A stretch of DNA of 64,000 nt from Spirochaetales bacterium (GCA_027306915.1 DAHUYW010000002.1:62250-126249), one strand, 5' to 3'; positions 16,243 through 24,738 are shown, counted from the stretch's first letter. Made by a program: numbers and translations. The notes: generated by a model not told the origin, from the sequence alone.

Positions 16243-17344
16243 CGTCGCTGTCGCGGGCCGGCGGATCGGTGAGAGAGCGCCGGTCTTCGTGATTGCCGAG
16301 ATCGGCACGGGGCACGACGGCGACCTCGCGCGGGCGTGGGCCCTGGTGGACGCCGCGGCCGAAGCGGGAGCGGACTGCGCGAAGTTTCAGGCCGTCATCG
16401 CGGACGAGATCATCCATCCCAACACCGGAGAGGTGCCCCTTCCCGGAGGGAGCATCTCTCTCTACGAGCGCTTTCGCTCGCTCGAGCGCGGCCGCGATTT
16501 CTATCAAGCGCTCAAGGAGCACACCGAGCAGGCCGGGCTTGTCTTCCTGTGTACCCCCTTCGGCCCGGACAGCGCCGCGATGCTTCATGCCATGGAGGTC
16601 GCCGCCTTCAAGATAGCCTCCCCGGAGCTCAACTACACTGCGCTCATCCGTCAGGTGGCCGGCTACGGGCGGACTATCATCCTCTCTTCCGGAGTCTCGA
16701 CTCTCGGCGACATCGAGCGCGCCCTCGAGGCCGCAGGGAGCACGAGCGCCCTCCTTCACTGCGTCACCGCCTATCCCGCCCCGGCCGAAGAGTACAACCT
16801 TCGCCTTCTCCCCTCGCTCGCCTCGCGTTTCGGCGTGCCGGTGGGGCTTTCCGACCACTCCCTGGATCCCGTCCTTGTCCCCGCAGCGAGCGTCGCCGCG
16901 GGAGGATCGATCGTGGAAAAGCACATCTGCCTTTCGCGGTCCGGGGAGGGGCTCGACGACCCGATCGCCCTTCCTCCGCAGGAGTTCCGTCGAATGGTGG
17001 AAGCGATCCGCCTCGCCGAGCTCGAGGGGCGCGAAGCAACGCTCGACCGCCTCTCAAGCGGCTACGGCGCCGCGCGGGTGGAGGCCGTCATGGGTGATGG
17101 GATAAAGCGCCTTGCCCCCTCCGAGGAGGCAAACTACCGCAGGACCAATCGCTCGCTCCACGCCCGCTCCTTCATCCCGGCCGGAGAGCTGTTGACCGAG
17201 AGCAACACAGGGGTGCTGCGGACCGAGAAGCTGCTGCGGCCGGGCCTTCCGCCCGAGCATCTTTCAACGGTGCTCGGCAAGCGCACGATCCGCGATATTC
17301 CTTCCGGTGAGGGGATCCGTTGGGAGGACCTTCTCTCGACCTAA
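16235..17344 (+). CDS. N-acetylneuraminate synthase family protein (NeuB/SpsE-like) with SAF domain
   Basis: A 369-residue enzyme. The TIM-barrel domain (1-270) has FVIAEIGTGHDGD, CAKFQ, FLCTPFG, KIASPELN, LHCVTAYPAP, GLSDHS and EKHI, all characteristic of NeuB, which condenses phosphoenolpyruvate with an N-acetylhexosamine (ManNAc or a 6-phosphate or bacillosamine derivative). The C-terminal SAF/antifreeze-like domain (about 300-369) is RRTNRSLHARSFIPAGELLT...LGKRTIRDIPSGEGI. The usual EIGxNH reads EIGTGH here. The frame overlaps pncB by 8 nt. No neuA or other nonulosonate gene is adjacent, so the exact sugar is unclear; flagellin or surface glycan modification is one possibility. Confidence 0.88.
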   Translation: MPSVAVAGRRIGERAPVFVIAEIGTGHDGDLARAWALVDAAAEAGADCAKFQAVIADEIIHPNTGEVPLPGGSISLYERFRSLERGRDFYQALKEHTEQAGLVFLCTPFGPDSAAMLHAMEVAAFKIASPELNYTALIRQVAGYGRTIILSSGVSTLGDIERALEAAGSTSALLHCVTAYPAPAEEYNLRLLPSLASRFGVPVGLSDHSLDPVLVPAASVAAGGSIVEKHICLSRSGEGLDDPIALPPQEFRRMVEAIRLAELEGREATLDRLSSGYGAARVEAVMGDGIKRLAPSEEANYRRTNRSLHARSFIPAGELLTESNTGVLRTEKLLRPGLPPEHLSTVLGKRTIRDIPSGEGIRWEDLLST

Positions 17345-17422
17345 TCTCCTTCGAAATTGTTGGCTCATCCCTCCCTATAGTTCCGCCGATAGCGTTGATA
17401 GGAGAAAGGAGTCTCCTGAAAA

Positions 17423-17584
17423 ATGTTCGATGCCATTTCCAACTTCATTGTGTATCTGGAAGAGTGCATCCGCGACTCGACGGATCTCGAGGAGATTTCG
17501 CGACTGTCGTATGTGCTCGACCAGGCGCGCACCCTCCGGGAGAAGGTGGCGGTCTCCGCCTCGCCTGTGCAACTCTCCACGTAG
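17423..17584 (+). CDS. Small ORF, 53 aa, unknown
   Basis: This runs from ATG 17423 to TAG 17584. The translation begins MFDAISNFIVYLEECIRD and continues with acidic helical sequence including LEEISRLSYVLDQART. Codon use is like the neighbours (mostly G/C at third positions), and the composition is that of a short amphipathic helical protein, not random sequence. AAAGGAG lies 12 nt upstream, a little far. It is followed at once by a long hairpin. I do not recognise it. Confidence 0.55.
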   Translation: MFDAISNFIVYLEECIRDSTDLEEISRLSYVLDQARTLREKVAVSASPVQLST

Positions 17585-17588
17585 GTGC

Positions 17589-17624
17589 GAGAGGCCGGTG
17601 CCGATTGCCCGGCGCCGGCCTCTC
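17589..17624 (+). terminator. Hairpin between convergent genes
   Basis: A 14-bp stem (17589-17602 with 17611-17624, one G-T pair) sits between the small ORF (stop 17584) and the convergent large gene (stop 17643). It has no strong T run on either side, so it may act as a weak bidirectional terminator. Confidence 0.5.
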
Positions 17625-17642
17625 TCCATTCTCACGAGAGCG

Positions 17643-20600
17643 CTAGTCTTTCAGGAGCACGAAGTCGACCCGCCGGTCCTTCCACAGGTTTTGGCTGTCG
17701 CTGAAGGGAACGATCGGGTTTGCCGCTCCGAGTCCGACCGTTGACATTCGGCTGGCGGCGACACCGCGCTCGACTAGCGCCTGCTTCACGGACTGCGCCC
17801 GCGCGAGGGAAAGCGGGATGAGAACGTCGCGCTGTTCTGCCGCCGCCTTGACCGGGTCATACCAGTATACCGACGCCGCATTTCCCTCCAGCCGCACATT
17901 GTAGCTCGAGTACCTCTTAAGCGTTTGGGCAATAAGGTCGAGAACGTGCATGTTCTCGGCGTAGAGCGTCGGATCTTGCTCCTTCGAGATGAGCGCTGCG
18001 CTGAAGGGTGCAAAGTGGATGCTCGACACCCGGATCAGGTATTTGTCACCCTCCTTCATGACGAGCACCCCGATCGGAATGCTCCCCTTCACGACCCTCG
18101 TGTTCCCCAGGACGTCGCGAATCGTAAGGACGTAGGGATAGTTCGTGGCCGACTGCACAAGCTCGCCTGTCGAGGAGAGGCCGTTCCAGTAGAGCGTGCT
18201 CGCGGGGCTGCCGACGCCTGCGAAGCTGTAGAACGGCTGGCCCGTCGGATCGGAGATCTTGAACGACCAGTTGTCGATCGCGGCCGGCGAACTCACTGCA
18301 AGGCCGATCGAGAGGATGTTGCCGACGCCGCTATTATCCGGAGTAAAGGGGGTCGGCGAGAGATCTACGGTCACTTCCGGCGGCGTCACGTCGAGGATGA
18401 ACTCCCGCGTGGTCGCAACATCGACGTCTCCCTTCAAGTAGGTCACCGTGAGACGCCCGACATAGCTTCCCTCGACGATGTTCCCGTCGGTGCTCTTGCC
18501 GTCCCAGACGATGGAGCTCGGAGGCGGAGAGCCGCCGCCGGTGAAATCCTTGACCACCGTCCCGTCGCTTTTGACCATCGCGAGGTCCCACGACTGGATG
18601 CCGTCGGTGAGGGTGACGAGCGGAGAGAAGGCGACCGTGTCCGCGACGCCGTCCCCGTTCGGCGAGAAGCCTGAGCGGTCGACGGTCACGAAGGCATGGG
18701 TCGGCCGGTTGTCGACCACGATGCCCTTCACGGTCGCCTGGGTGTAGTTCCCCGCTTCGTCGGTGGTCGAGACTATGTAGTTGTAAGAGCCGTTCTGGAC
18801 CGTGTTGCCGTAGGCATCGGTGCCGTCCCAGCTGAAGCTCTCGACCTTGCTCGGCCAACTCCACTGCTTGATGACCTGCCCGTCGGCGCGTTCAATCTTG
18901 CCGGTCCAGATCGTGGTGGTCGTGCTCGAGTGCTGCGTGAAGGTGACCGTGTCCTTGTGGCCGTCCCCGTTCGGCGAAAAGAGGAGCCAGTCCGCCTGGA
19001 CCTCCACCGTCGGAAGCTTGGTGGTGAGAAGGAACCAGCCGGTCACCGCCCTGGGATTGGTCCCATTGGTGTAGCTCGCCGTGAGCTCGCCGCGGTACAG
19101 ACCGTCGGGAGCGGGTGAGCCGTCGGGTCGCTCTCCGTTCCAGGTGAAGGGTCCAGGCGGCGGCGTTGATCCCTTCTCGGAAAGCATCACGTTGCCGCCC
19201 TTATCGATGACGTCGAAGGAGTAGGAGACGAAGCCGTTGGTCGTCTTCAGGTCCGGTATGAGGCGGATGACGCTGCGCTTGCCGTTCGGAGAGAAGGCGT
19301 TGTAGTCGGTGGTGAGGAAGACCTGCTTTTTCTCGGTATCCAGCGTGAAGGCTATGATGTTGGACTCCCCGAAGTTGCCCGCTTCATCGACCGACTCGAC
19401 GAGGAACTTGTAGGTGCCATCGGGCTCGAGTCGGCCGTCGTCGCCTCGGCCGTCCCAGGTGATAGTCGAGTCAGGCTGCCCGACCCAGGTGTAGGTTTTC
19501 ACCGGCAGGCCGTCCGCGGACTCCACCAATCCGGTCCAACTCTGCTCCTGGGAGGCGGTTGCGTGGAAGATCATGTTCTCGCGCGGAGAGTCCCCGATCG
19601 GCGAGAAGACAAGGTAGTCGGCGGTGAGCGTGGCGCTCGGCGGCGTGAGGTCCACCGCGATCGCCGGCGAGGTTGCCGACGGATTGTGGCCGTTGCGATA
19701 GAGAACCGTGAGGACCGCGTGATAGGTCCCTTGAGGAAGGTAGTTCCCGCTGTCGTCCTTTCCGTCATAGACGTACATCGTCGGAATGTCGCTTCCTCCT
19801 GATATGGTGCGCACGATAGCTCCGTTCGCGTCGAGGATTTTCAGGCTCCAGGAGACGATGTCGGTCCGCACTGGAACCCCAAGCGTGAAGGTTATAGTCT
19901 GGATCGGGCTCTTGGTGCCGGGAGCGAAGGCCGCCGGGCTGATGGTGAGCTGCACCGGAGTTGGGACGGTGTTGACGATGATGTTCTGGATGGAGCCGCT
20001 CGTCGTGTTACCGGCCTGATCCGTCGCCTGGATGTGGTAGGCATAGACTCCGTCCGGCACTACCTGGCCCGCATCGTCCTTGCCATCCCAGAGGAAGGAC
20101 TGGGGCGCTGAGCCTTTCCAGGTGATGGTGCGGACTACCTTTCCGCTCGAGCTCGTGAATCGGCCGGTCCACTCGGGCTCAACTGATCCGCTCTGGGTGA
20201 TCTCCAGGGTGTTCTTCAGGCCGACGCCGGAAGGCGAGAAGATGAGGTTGTCGCCGGTGATCTGCTTCAGCGTGAGCTGAGGAGGCGTGTCCTTCACGTA
20301 GACGGTCTGGGGCGCACTGGTGGCGCTGTTCCCGTTTTCATCCCAGGCAGTGATCGTGAAGGTATAGCTACCGTCGGGGACAACCTTTCCGATGTTATCC
20401 TTGCCGTCCCAGCGGAAAGTCGCCGGTATCGGAATGCCCTTCTTCACCGCGACGAGCCGATCGATGATGTTCTGAACGCCCTGGCTCTCGGGTCGATAAT
20501 CGGGATTGTCGATCTCGCGGACCAGCGTGCCCTCGCTGTTGTACACCTTGAACTGGTAGCCATAGACGAAGCGGTTGTCCACGATCTTGATCGGCACGTC

Positions 20601-21698
20601 GACGAAGTCCTGGATCCCGTCGTTGTTCGGCGAGATCCACTCCGGTTTGGGATAGTCCATGGTGATCACGGGCGGGGTCGTGTCGATCTGACCGAGAGGG
20701 ATGTTGACCCCCGCGCCGAAGGCAAGCTCGTTGTTCTCGAGAGGTGCCACCGAAACCGTCGGATTCACCTCGCTGCGGCTCCACCCCTTGTCGGCCAGGT
20801 ACTTCAGGTTCGAGGGCAGGGTCGTAGTGAAGCTCAAGGTCAGCCCGCCGGCAAGCGGGAAGGAGCGGGCGGGGCTAGTGGCCGGCTGAAGAAGATTGTT
20901 CAGGCTGACGGCGGTCGCGAGGTGGATGCTCGCCGCATGGTTGATGGCAAGGGTTGAGCCGAAGTCGAGCCGCACATCACTGAAGGTTGGAAAGCTCAAG
21001 GTTGAGTCGAACCCAAGATTGACCCCCTTCGTCCGCAGGAGCGAGAAGCCCGCTCCGATCGCAGGAGTGAAGGGCGCCGGATAGGGCGCATAGGGAGAGT
21101 TCGCTGGGGCGAATCCCTTGCCGATGTTGTCGAAGGACGCTCCCCACCTGAAGTCCTTCAGGATGCCCACGTCGCCGGGTAGGGCCAGGAAGCCGAGATT
21201 GAGACCGAGGCCCCAATCGAAATCGCCTGCTACGCCCGCCGAGGGACTCGGTCCCACCCCGGCGATGAAGCCAAGTCCGGCGCCGATGAGGAGATTCGGA
21301 TAAAGATCCTTGGCGAACGAAAAGCCCGCGAGCCCGATCGTCCCAAGCCCCAAGGCGGTGCTGGTCCCCAGGAAATGCGCCGAAGCGGAATAGACCCCGT
21401 AGTTGGTGGGATAGGTCAATCCGAGGTTGGCGACCGTGCCATCGTAGCTAAACGGCCCGCCAAAGCGACCGATTCCGACGTAGCTCAGATCGATAACCGC
21501 ACGCTGGGCCGCCCCCGAAGCTGCCGGATTGATCGCATCGGCCTGGGGAGAGGCGGTCGAGGTGACGCTTGGGGAGCCTCCGAGGAACAGGGGAGAGAGC
21601 AGAGAGTTGATCTCTTCGCCCCCCGGCGGAAGAGGCGCTGCGAACAGGGAACCAGTGAATAGGGTGACAAGAACAAGGGCGAGACCAAGACGCCGCAT
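17643..21698 (-). CDS. Giant envelope protein: beta-rich N-domain, about eight FlgD-type Ig repeats, OmpA-like C-terminus
   Basis: A 1351-residue exported protein with a signal peptide (RRLGLALVLVTLFTGSLFA). Residues about 60-335 are Gly/Phe-rich with short alternating strands (GAGLGFIAGVGPSPSAG), like a small outer-membrane barrel. From about 345 to 1215 a module of roughly 105 residues recurs: a FSPNGDG-type loop (ISPNNDG, FSPSGVG, FSPIGDS, FSPNGKR, twice FSPNGDG) followed by a WDGKDxxGxxVPDGxY hairpin, the FlgD Ig-like pattern. I count about eight WDG/WNG hairpins. The end (about 1230-1351) is OmpA-like: SLARAQSVKQALVERGVAAS and KDRRVDFVLLKD, expected to bind peptidoglycan. The likely role is a long envelope-spanning or surface scaffold. 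The exact function is unknown. Confidence 0.85.
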   Translation of the reverse strand: MRRLGLALVLVTLFTGSLFAAPLPPGGEEINSLLSPLFLGGSPSVTSTASPQADAINPAASGAAQRAVIDLSYVGIGRFGGPFSYDGTVANLGLTYPTNYGVYSASAHFLGTSTALGLGTIGLAGFSFAKDLYPNLLIGAGLGFIAGVGPSPSAGVAGDFDWGLGLNLGFLALPGDVGILKDFRWGASFDNIGKGFAPANSPYAPYPAPFTPAIGAGFSLLRTKGVNLGFDSTLSFPTFSDVRLDFGSTLAINHAASIHLATAVSLNNLLQPATSPARSFPLAGGLTLSFTTTLPSNLKYLADKGWSRSEVNPTVSVAPLENNELAFGAGVNIPLGQIDTTPPVITMDYPKPEWISPNNDGIQDFVDVPIKIVDNRFVYGYQFKVYNSEGTLVREIDNPDYRPESQGVQNIIDRLVAVKKGIPIPATFRWDGKDNIGKVVPDGSYTFTITAWDENGNSATSAPQTVYVKDTPPQLTLKQITGDNLIFSPSGVGLKNTLEITQSGSVEPEWTGRFTSSSGKVVRTITWKGSAPQSFLWDGKDDAGQVVPDGVYAYHIQATDQAGNTTSGSIQNIIVNTVPTPVQLTISPAAFAPGTKSPIQTITFTLGVPVRTDIVSWSLKILDANGAIVRTISGGSDIPTMYVYDGKDDSGNYLPQGTYHAVLTVLYRNGHNPSATSPAIAVDLTPPSATLTADYLVFSPIGDSPRENMIFHATASQEQSWTGLVESADGLPVKTYTWVGQPDSTITWDGRGDDGRLEPDGTYKFLVESVDEAGNFGESNIIAFTLDTEKKQVFLTTDYNAFSPNGKRSVIRLIPDLKTTNGFVSYSFDVIDKGGNVMLSEKGSTPPPGPFTWNGERPDGSPAPDGLYRGELTASYTNGTNPRAVTGWFLLTTKLPTVEVQADWLLFSPNGDGHKDTVTFTQHSSTTTTIWTGKIERADGQVIKQWSWPSKVESFSWDGTDAYGNTVQNGSYNYIVSTTDEAGNYTQATVKGIVVDNRPTHAFVTVDRSGFSPNGDGVADTVAFSPLVTLTDGIQSWDLAMVKSDGTVVKDFTGGGSPPPSSIVWDGKSTDGNIVEGSYVGRLTVTYLKGDVDVATTREFILDVTPPEVTVDLSPTPFTPDNSGVGNILSIGLAVSSPAAIDNWSFKISDPTGQPFYSFAGVGSPASTLYWNGLSSTGELVQSATNYPYVLTIRDVLGNTRVVKGSIPIGVLVMKEGDKYLIRVSSIHFAPFSAALISKEQDPTLYAENMHVLDLIAQTLKRYSSYNVRLEGNAASVYWYDPVKAAAEQRDVLIPLSLARAQSVKQALVERGVAASRMSTVGLGAANPIVPFSDSQNLWKDRRVDFVLLKD

Positions 21699-21899
21699 CG
21701 TGGAGCCTCCGTTTTTAGGACCCAGGCGGAGCGAAAGACATGACTTGAAATATACACCAAAGTCTCCGAAAAGTTACTGGCCAACGGGACATAGGGCTCG
21801 ATTGGCCGGCATGGTCCTTCATACGGCGATACCGGGCGGGCTCACTCCCGGCGAGGGCTCCGCACCAGAGAGGCAGCTGAGACGCACCGCGGTGATTCT

Positions 21900-21928
21900 T
21901 TGCCTTCGCGACCCGTTTCCGCTATAGT
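21900..21928 (+). promoter_or_regulatory. Promoter of epimerase gene, predicted leaderless
   Basis: TTGCCT (21900-21905), a 17-nt spacer and TATAGT (21923-21928) are followed by only 9 nt before ATG 21938. No ribosome site is present. Confidence 0.55.
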
Positions 21929-21937
21929 AGACCCACC

Positions 21938-22888
21938 ATGAAGGTGGTCATAAGCGGAGCCACGGGGCTCATCGGGCGGGCGCTTGTCGCCGATCTCCTT
22001 GCGGGTGGTCACGAGGTCGGTGCGCTTAGCCGCGACGTGAAGGCCGCTCGAGCCCTGCTCGAGCGGGGGGGCACGCGCCGAGCGCTCACGATCACAGCGT
22101 GGGATGCGCGGAGCGTGTCGCCGCTCGCTTCGTCCCTCGAGGGTAGCAACGCCGTGGTGAACCTGGTGGGGGAAAACCTGACCGGAGGTCGTTGGACGGC
22201 AGCCAAGAAGAGGCTGCTCCTCGAAAGCCGCCTCGAGGCGATCGCGGCCTTCGTCGAGGCCCTTCGAGCCATGAAGCCCTCCGCCAGGCCGGGAGTCTTC
22301 GTGCAGGCGTCCGCCGTCGGCTACTACGGGAGCCACGGCGACGAGCCGCTTGCCGAGAGCGTCGGAAGCGGCTCCGGCCTCCTCGCGGAGATTGCCCGCC
22401 GATGCGAGGAGAGTACTGCTCCGGTTGCCGACCTTGGCGTGCGGCTCGTCGCCGCACGGACGGGGGTCGTGCTCGCTCGCTCGGGAGGCGCGCTCCCCAG
22501 GCTTGCTCTCCCCTCGCGCCTCGGCGTCGGAGGCTACCCGGGAAGCGGAGGCCAGGTGGTCTCCTGGATTCATCTCGCCGACGAAGTGAAGGCCCTTCGC
22601 TTCCTCATCGATCGTCGCGACCTCGCGGGCCCCTTCAATCTCGCCGCGCCGCAAGCGGCTACCATGAAGGAGCTCACGCAGGCGATCGGGCGCACCCTTC
22701 ATCGACCCCTGCTCCTGCCCATCCCATCCTTCGTGATGCGGCTTACCTTCGGCGAGATGGCGGACGAGGCGCTTCTCACCGGACAACGGGTCATCCCTGA
22801 GCGCCTCCGTGCCGAGGGCTTTGTCTTCCGCTTTCCCGAGATTTCAGCCGCTCTCAACGACCTTCTTCGCCCGAGCGGAGAGGAATGA
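21938..22888 (+). CDS. yfcH: TIGR01777-family NAD-dependent epimerase/dehydratase-like protein (YfcH)
   Basis: A 316-residue short-chain dehydrogenase-fold protein of the TIGR01777/YfcH family. The Rossmann motif is VVISGATGLIGRALV (residues 3-17). NAVVNLVGENLTGGRWTAAKK and VQASAVGYYGSHGDEPLAE are the family hallmarks, and a C-terminal DUF1731-like segment ends RFPEISAALNDLL. The family's substrate is not established; it binds NAD(P). The gene has no ribosome site and its promoter lies 9 nt upstream. It overlaps the downstream glycosylase gene by 4 nt (ATGA). Confidence 0.92.
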   Translation: MKVVISGATGLIGRALVADLLAGGHEVGALSRDVKAARALLERGGTRRALTITAWDARSVSPLASSLEGSNAVVNLVGENLTGGRWTAAKKRLLLESRLEAIAAFVEALRAMKPSARPGVFVQASAVGYYGSHGDEPLAESVGSGSGLLAEIARRCEESTAPVADLGVRLVAARTGVVLARSGGALPRLALPSRLGVGGYPGSGGQVVSWIHLADEVKALRFLIDRRDLAGPFNLAAPQAATMKELTQAIGRTLHRPLLLPIPSFVMRLTFGEMADEALLTGQRVIPERLRAEGFVFRFPEISAALNDLLRPSGEE

Positions 22889-23517
22889 ACCGGCGCCGAG
22901 ACCCCTTCAGCTCGTCCGGCTCCCCAAGCGACAGGGGTCCCCCTCCCGTTCATCGAAGGCTACCGGCCGGCTTCTTCGACTGCCCTGCGCCGTCTCTCGC
23001 CCGCGCTCTCATTGGGGAAATCCTCGTTCATCGGATGCGCGGACAAGAGCGGCGCGCGAGGATCGTTGAGACCGAGGCCTACCTCGGCCCGATCGACCGA
23101 GCATCCCACGCCTATCACGGCCGGACCGCCCGAACTGAAGTCCTCTTCGGCCCGCCGGGCCGGCTCTACGTCTACCTCATCTACGGCATACACGACCTGC
23201 TCAACATCGTCGCGGGGAAACAGCAAGGGGAGGCCCACTGCGTCCTCATCCGGGCGGCCGAGCCGCTCGACGGGTGGGAGGCCGATCTCTCCGGCCCGGG
23301 AAAGCTGACGCGCGCCTTGGGGATAACCCGCCGGCACAACGGGCTCAATCTTGCAGGCGACGAGCTCTACCTCGTCGAGGATCCCGCGTACCGCCCGCGG
23401 ATCACGGTCACCCGGCGGGTCGGCATCGATTACGCGAGAGAGTGGCGCGATGCCCCCTTGCGCTTCGTCGACGAAAGAAGCGACGCGGTGTCGTGGCCAA
23501 CGCACCGCAAAGCATGA
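22885..23517 (+). CDS. aag: DNA-3-methyladenine glycosylase, AAG/MPG family
   Basis: A 210-residue AAG-family base-excision enzyme that removes 3-methyladenine and other alkylated purines. The core reads ARIVETEAYLGPIDRASHAY, then GRTARTEVLFGPPGRLYVYL and IYGIHDLLNIV; the Glu in VETEAY is the general base, and the Tyr of SHAYHG intercalates in DNA. The later SGPGKLTRALGI and HNGLNL are also family marks. The first 25 residues are Pro/Ser/Arg-rich and probably disordered. ATGA overlap with the upstream epimerase gene implies coupling. Confidence 0.95.
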   Translation: MNRRRDPFSSSGSPSDRGPPPVHRRLPAGFFDCPAPSLARALIGEILVHRMRGQERRARIVETEAYLGPIDRASHAYHGRTARTEVLFGPPGRLYVYLIYGIHDLLNIVAGKQQGEAHCVLIRAAEPLDGWEADLSGPGKLTRALGITRRHNGLNLAGDELYLVEDPAYRPRITVTRRVGIDYAREWRDAPLRFVDERSDAVSWPTHRKA

Positions 23518-23597
23518 GTCTCAGGAGGGCCCCGGAGTAATTGTGAAGTAATTACATCAGGTATATTGGGCCTTTTGAGCTTATGTTACTTTTTTTG

Positions 23598-23626
23598 TAG
23601 ACAACTTTCGGCACCCCGTGTATAAT
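23598..23626 (+). promoter_or_regulatory. Strong sigma-70-type promoter of DUF981 gene
   Basis: TAGACA (23598-23603), a 17-nt spacer and a perfect TATAAT (23621-23626). Start is predicted near 23633, giving a leader of about 235 nt. The surrounding 100 bp are AT-rich compared with the rest of the window. Confidence 0.75.
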
Positions 23627-23698
23627 GTGAATAGCTAAGTCAATCGCTTTAGTACAAAAACCTAAGTAAGCTACCGAGAGCAAATTACGTGTGTGAGG

Positions 23699-23850
23699 CA
23701 CCGTAGGATGCGGGCCTGGAAAGGGGGTCGAAATAGTTCGTCGCCGCGCGCGACGAAAGATTTTGGCGCCACTATGTGACCGGGCATCCGCATTCGAGTG
23801 CGGTGACCTACATCAAATCCAGCCGCCGACCATCCGGGATGGATGTGCCG
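23699..23850 (+). promoter_or_regulatory. Candidate structured 5' leader (possible riboswitch or other cis-RNA)
   Basis: Nested complementary segments occur in the leader: GGATGC 23706-23711 with GCATCC 23784-23789; GGTC 23726-23729 with GACC 23778-23781; ATAG 23733-23736 with CTAT 23772-23775; and an 8-bp hairpin 23737-23744/23750-23757 with loop CGCGC. A second hairpin (CGCA 23789-23792 / TGCG 23799-23802) follows. Alternative pairings are possible between 23699-23707 and 23801-23811. A small hairpin CCATC/GATGG (23830-23842) sits just before the ribosome site. I could not match it to a riboswitch class by eye. The evidence is base complementarity only. Confidence 0.5.
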
Positions 23851-23866
23851 TTGGCAAGGGGGAGTT

Positions 23867-24463
23867 ATGTTCATCGATTTTCTGGCGCTCATGTTGGTCA
23901 GCCTTGTCATAGGGCTCGTGCTTCTCGCCGTGTACGTCGTCTTCTTCCTTGACAAGGACGGCAAGCGTATCGCTCCAGGGTTCCTGGTTCCCGGTATCAT
24001 CTTGCCGATTACCGGATTACGGATGATCTTCACCTGGCCGCTTCCGGGAAGCTACAACATCGCCTACGGCGAGCTCGCGGTGCTCGTCGGGGTGCTCTTC
24101 TTCGTCGCCGGACTCGCGCTCACCTTCGATTGGGATCTCCTTTCGATCGGGATCGTAGCGGTGCTCGCAAGCGTAGTGGCGATTATCGTGGGGCTGCGCA
24201 TCATCAGCCTCAAGATGACGACGGCGCCGGGCCTCGAGAGCATCGGCTTCATCTTCACCGGTCTCGGCGGAATCATGACCCTTCCAAGCTATTTCGTCCG
24301 CAAACCGCTCACGGTTCGGATAATCACCGCAGTGCTCTTGCTCATCGGCGCCGCGGTCTTTGCGTTTACCGGATATCTCGAGTACTGGACCCATCTTTCC
24401 GGATTCTCGAAGTGGCTTCCCGACACGATGCGCGCCGCAGCGGCAGCCGCTGCCTCGAAATAG
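23867..24463 (+). CDS. DUF981 family integral membrane protein
   Basis: A 198-residue protein with six or so hydrophobic segments (LALMLVSLVIGLVLLAVYVV at 5-25; then near 45-60, 70-90, 95-115, 130-150 and 160-180). The segment TWPLPGSYNIAYGELAVLVG is the most conserved feature of DUF981. The start ATG 23867 has AAGGGGGAG 4 nt upstream. It is driven by a near-consensus promoter through a long structured leader and closed by an intrinsic terminator, so it forms its own regulated unit. The function of the family is unknown. The tail MRAAAAAAASK is cytoplasmic or extracellular and unstructured. Confidence 0.82.
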   Translation: MFIDFLALMLVSLVIGLVLLAVYVVFFLDKDGKRIAPGFLVPGIILPITGLRMIFTWPLPGSYNIAYGELAVLVGVLFFVAGLALTFDWDLLSIGIVAVLASVVAIIVGLRIISLKMTTAPGLESIGFIFTGLGGIMTLPSYFVRKPLTVRIITAVLLLIGAAVFAFTGYLEYWTHLSGFSKWLPDTMRAAAAAAASK

Positions 24464-24487
24464 AGCGCACACGCCGTCCAGTTCCAG

Positions 24488-24515
24488 GGGCGCGCCCAGC
24501 CGGCGCGCCCTTTTT
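24488..24515 (+). terminator. Intrinsic terminator of DUF981 gene
   Basis: A perfect 9-bp stem (24488-24496 with 24502-24510, GGGCGCGCC / GGCGCGCCC), a 5-nt loop, then TTTTT (24511-24515). Confidence 0.93.
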
Positions 24516-24614
24516 GTATCACGCTATCGGATACTCTGTACCAGAATCCAAGAGCAACAGGCGCAAAATGGCTGCAAGAACCAGAGAATCGAGTCTATAT
24601 CCTAACAGTCGATA

Positions 24615-24643
24615 TTGACAGATGCGTCCATCGGCGGTAGAGT
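24615..24643 (+). promoter_or_regulatory. Promoter of arabinan utilisation operon
   Basis: TTGACA (24615-24620), 17-nt spacer and TAGAGT (24638-24643). Start is predicted near 24650, leaving about 90 nt before the binding-protein ATG. A partly symmetric CACGACAGACGTCGTC follows at about 24655-24671 and could be an operator. Confidence 0.6.
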
Positions 24644-24738
24644 TCCCCTGTTGCACGACAGACGTCGTCAGAAAAGCGGGGGCGTTCGGGCCTCGAAAGG
24701 CTCGCTCCCGAGAAAGAAACGTACGGAGGTTTACTGTT

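Noticed and set aside
23699..23850. Known riboswitch classes (TPP, FMN, cobalamin, SAM-I, glycine, c-di-GMP, Mn, fluoride, guanidine)
   Set aside because: None of the conserved consensus words that I remember for these classes is present. A covariance search was not possible here.
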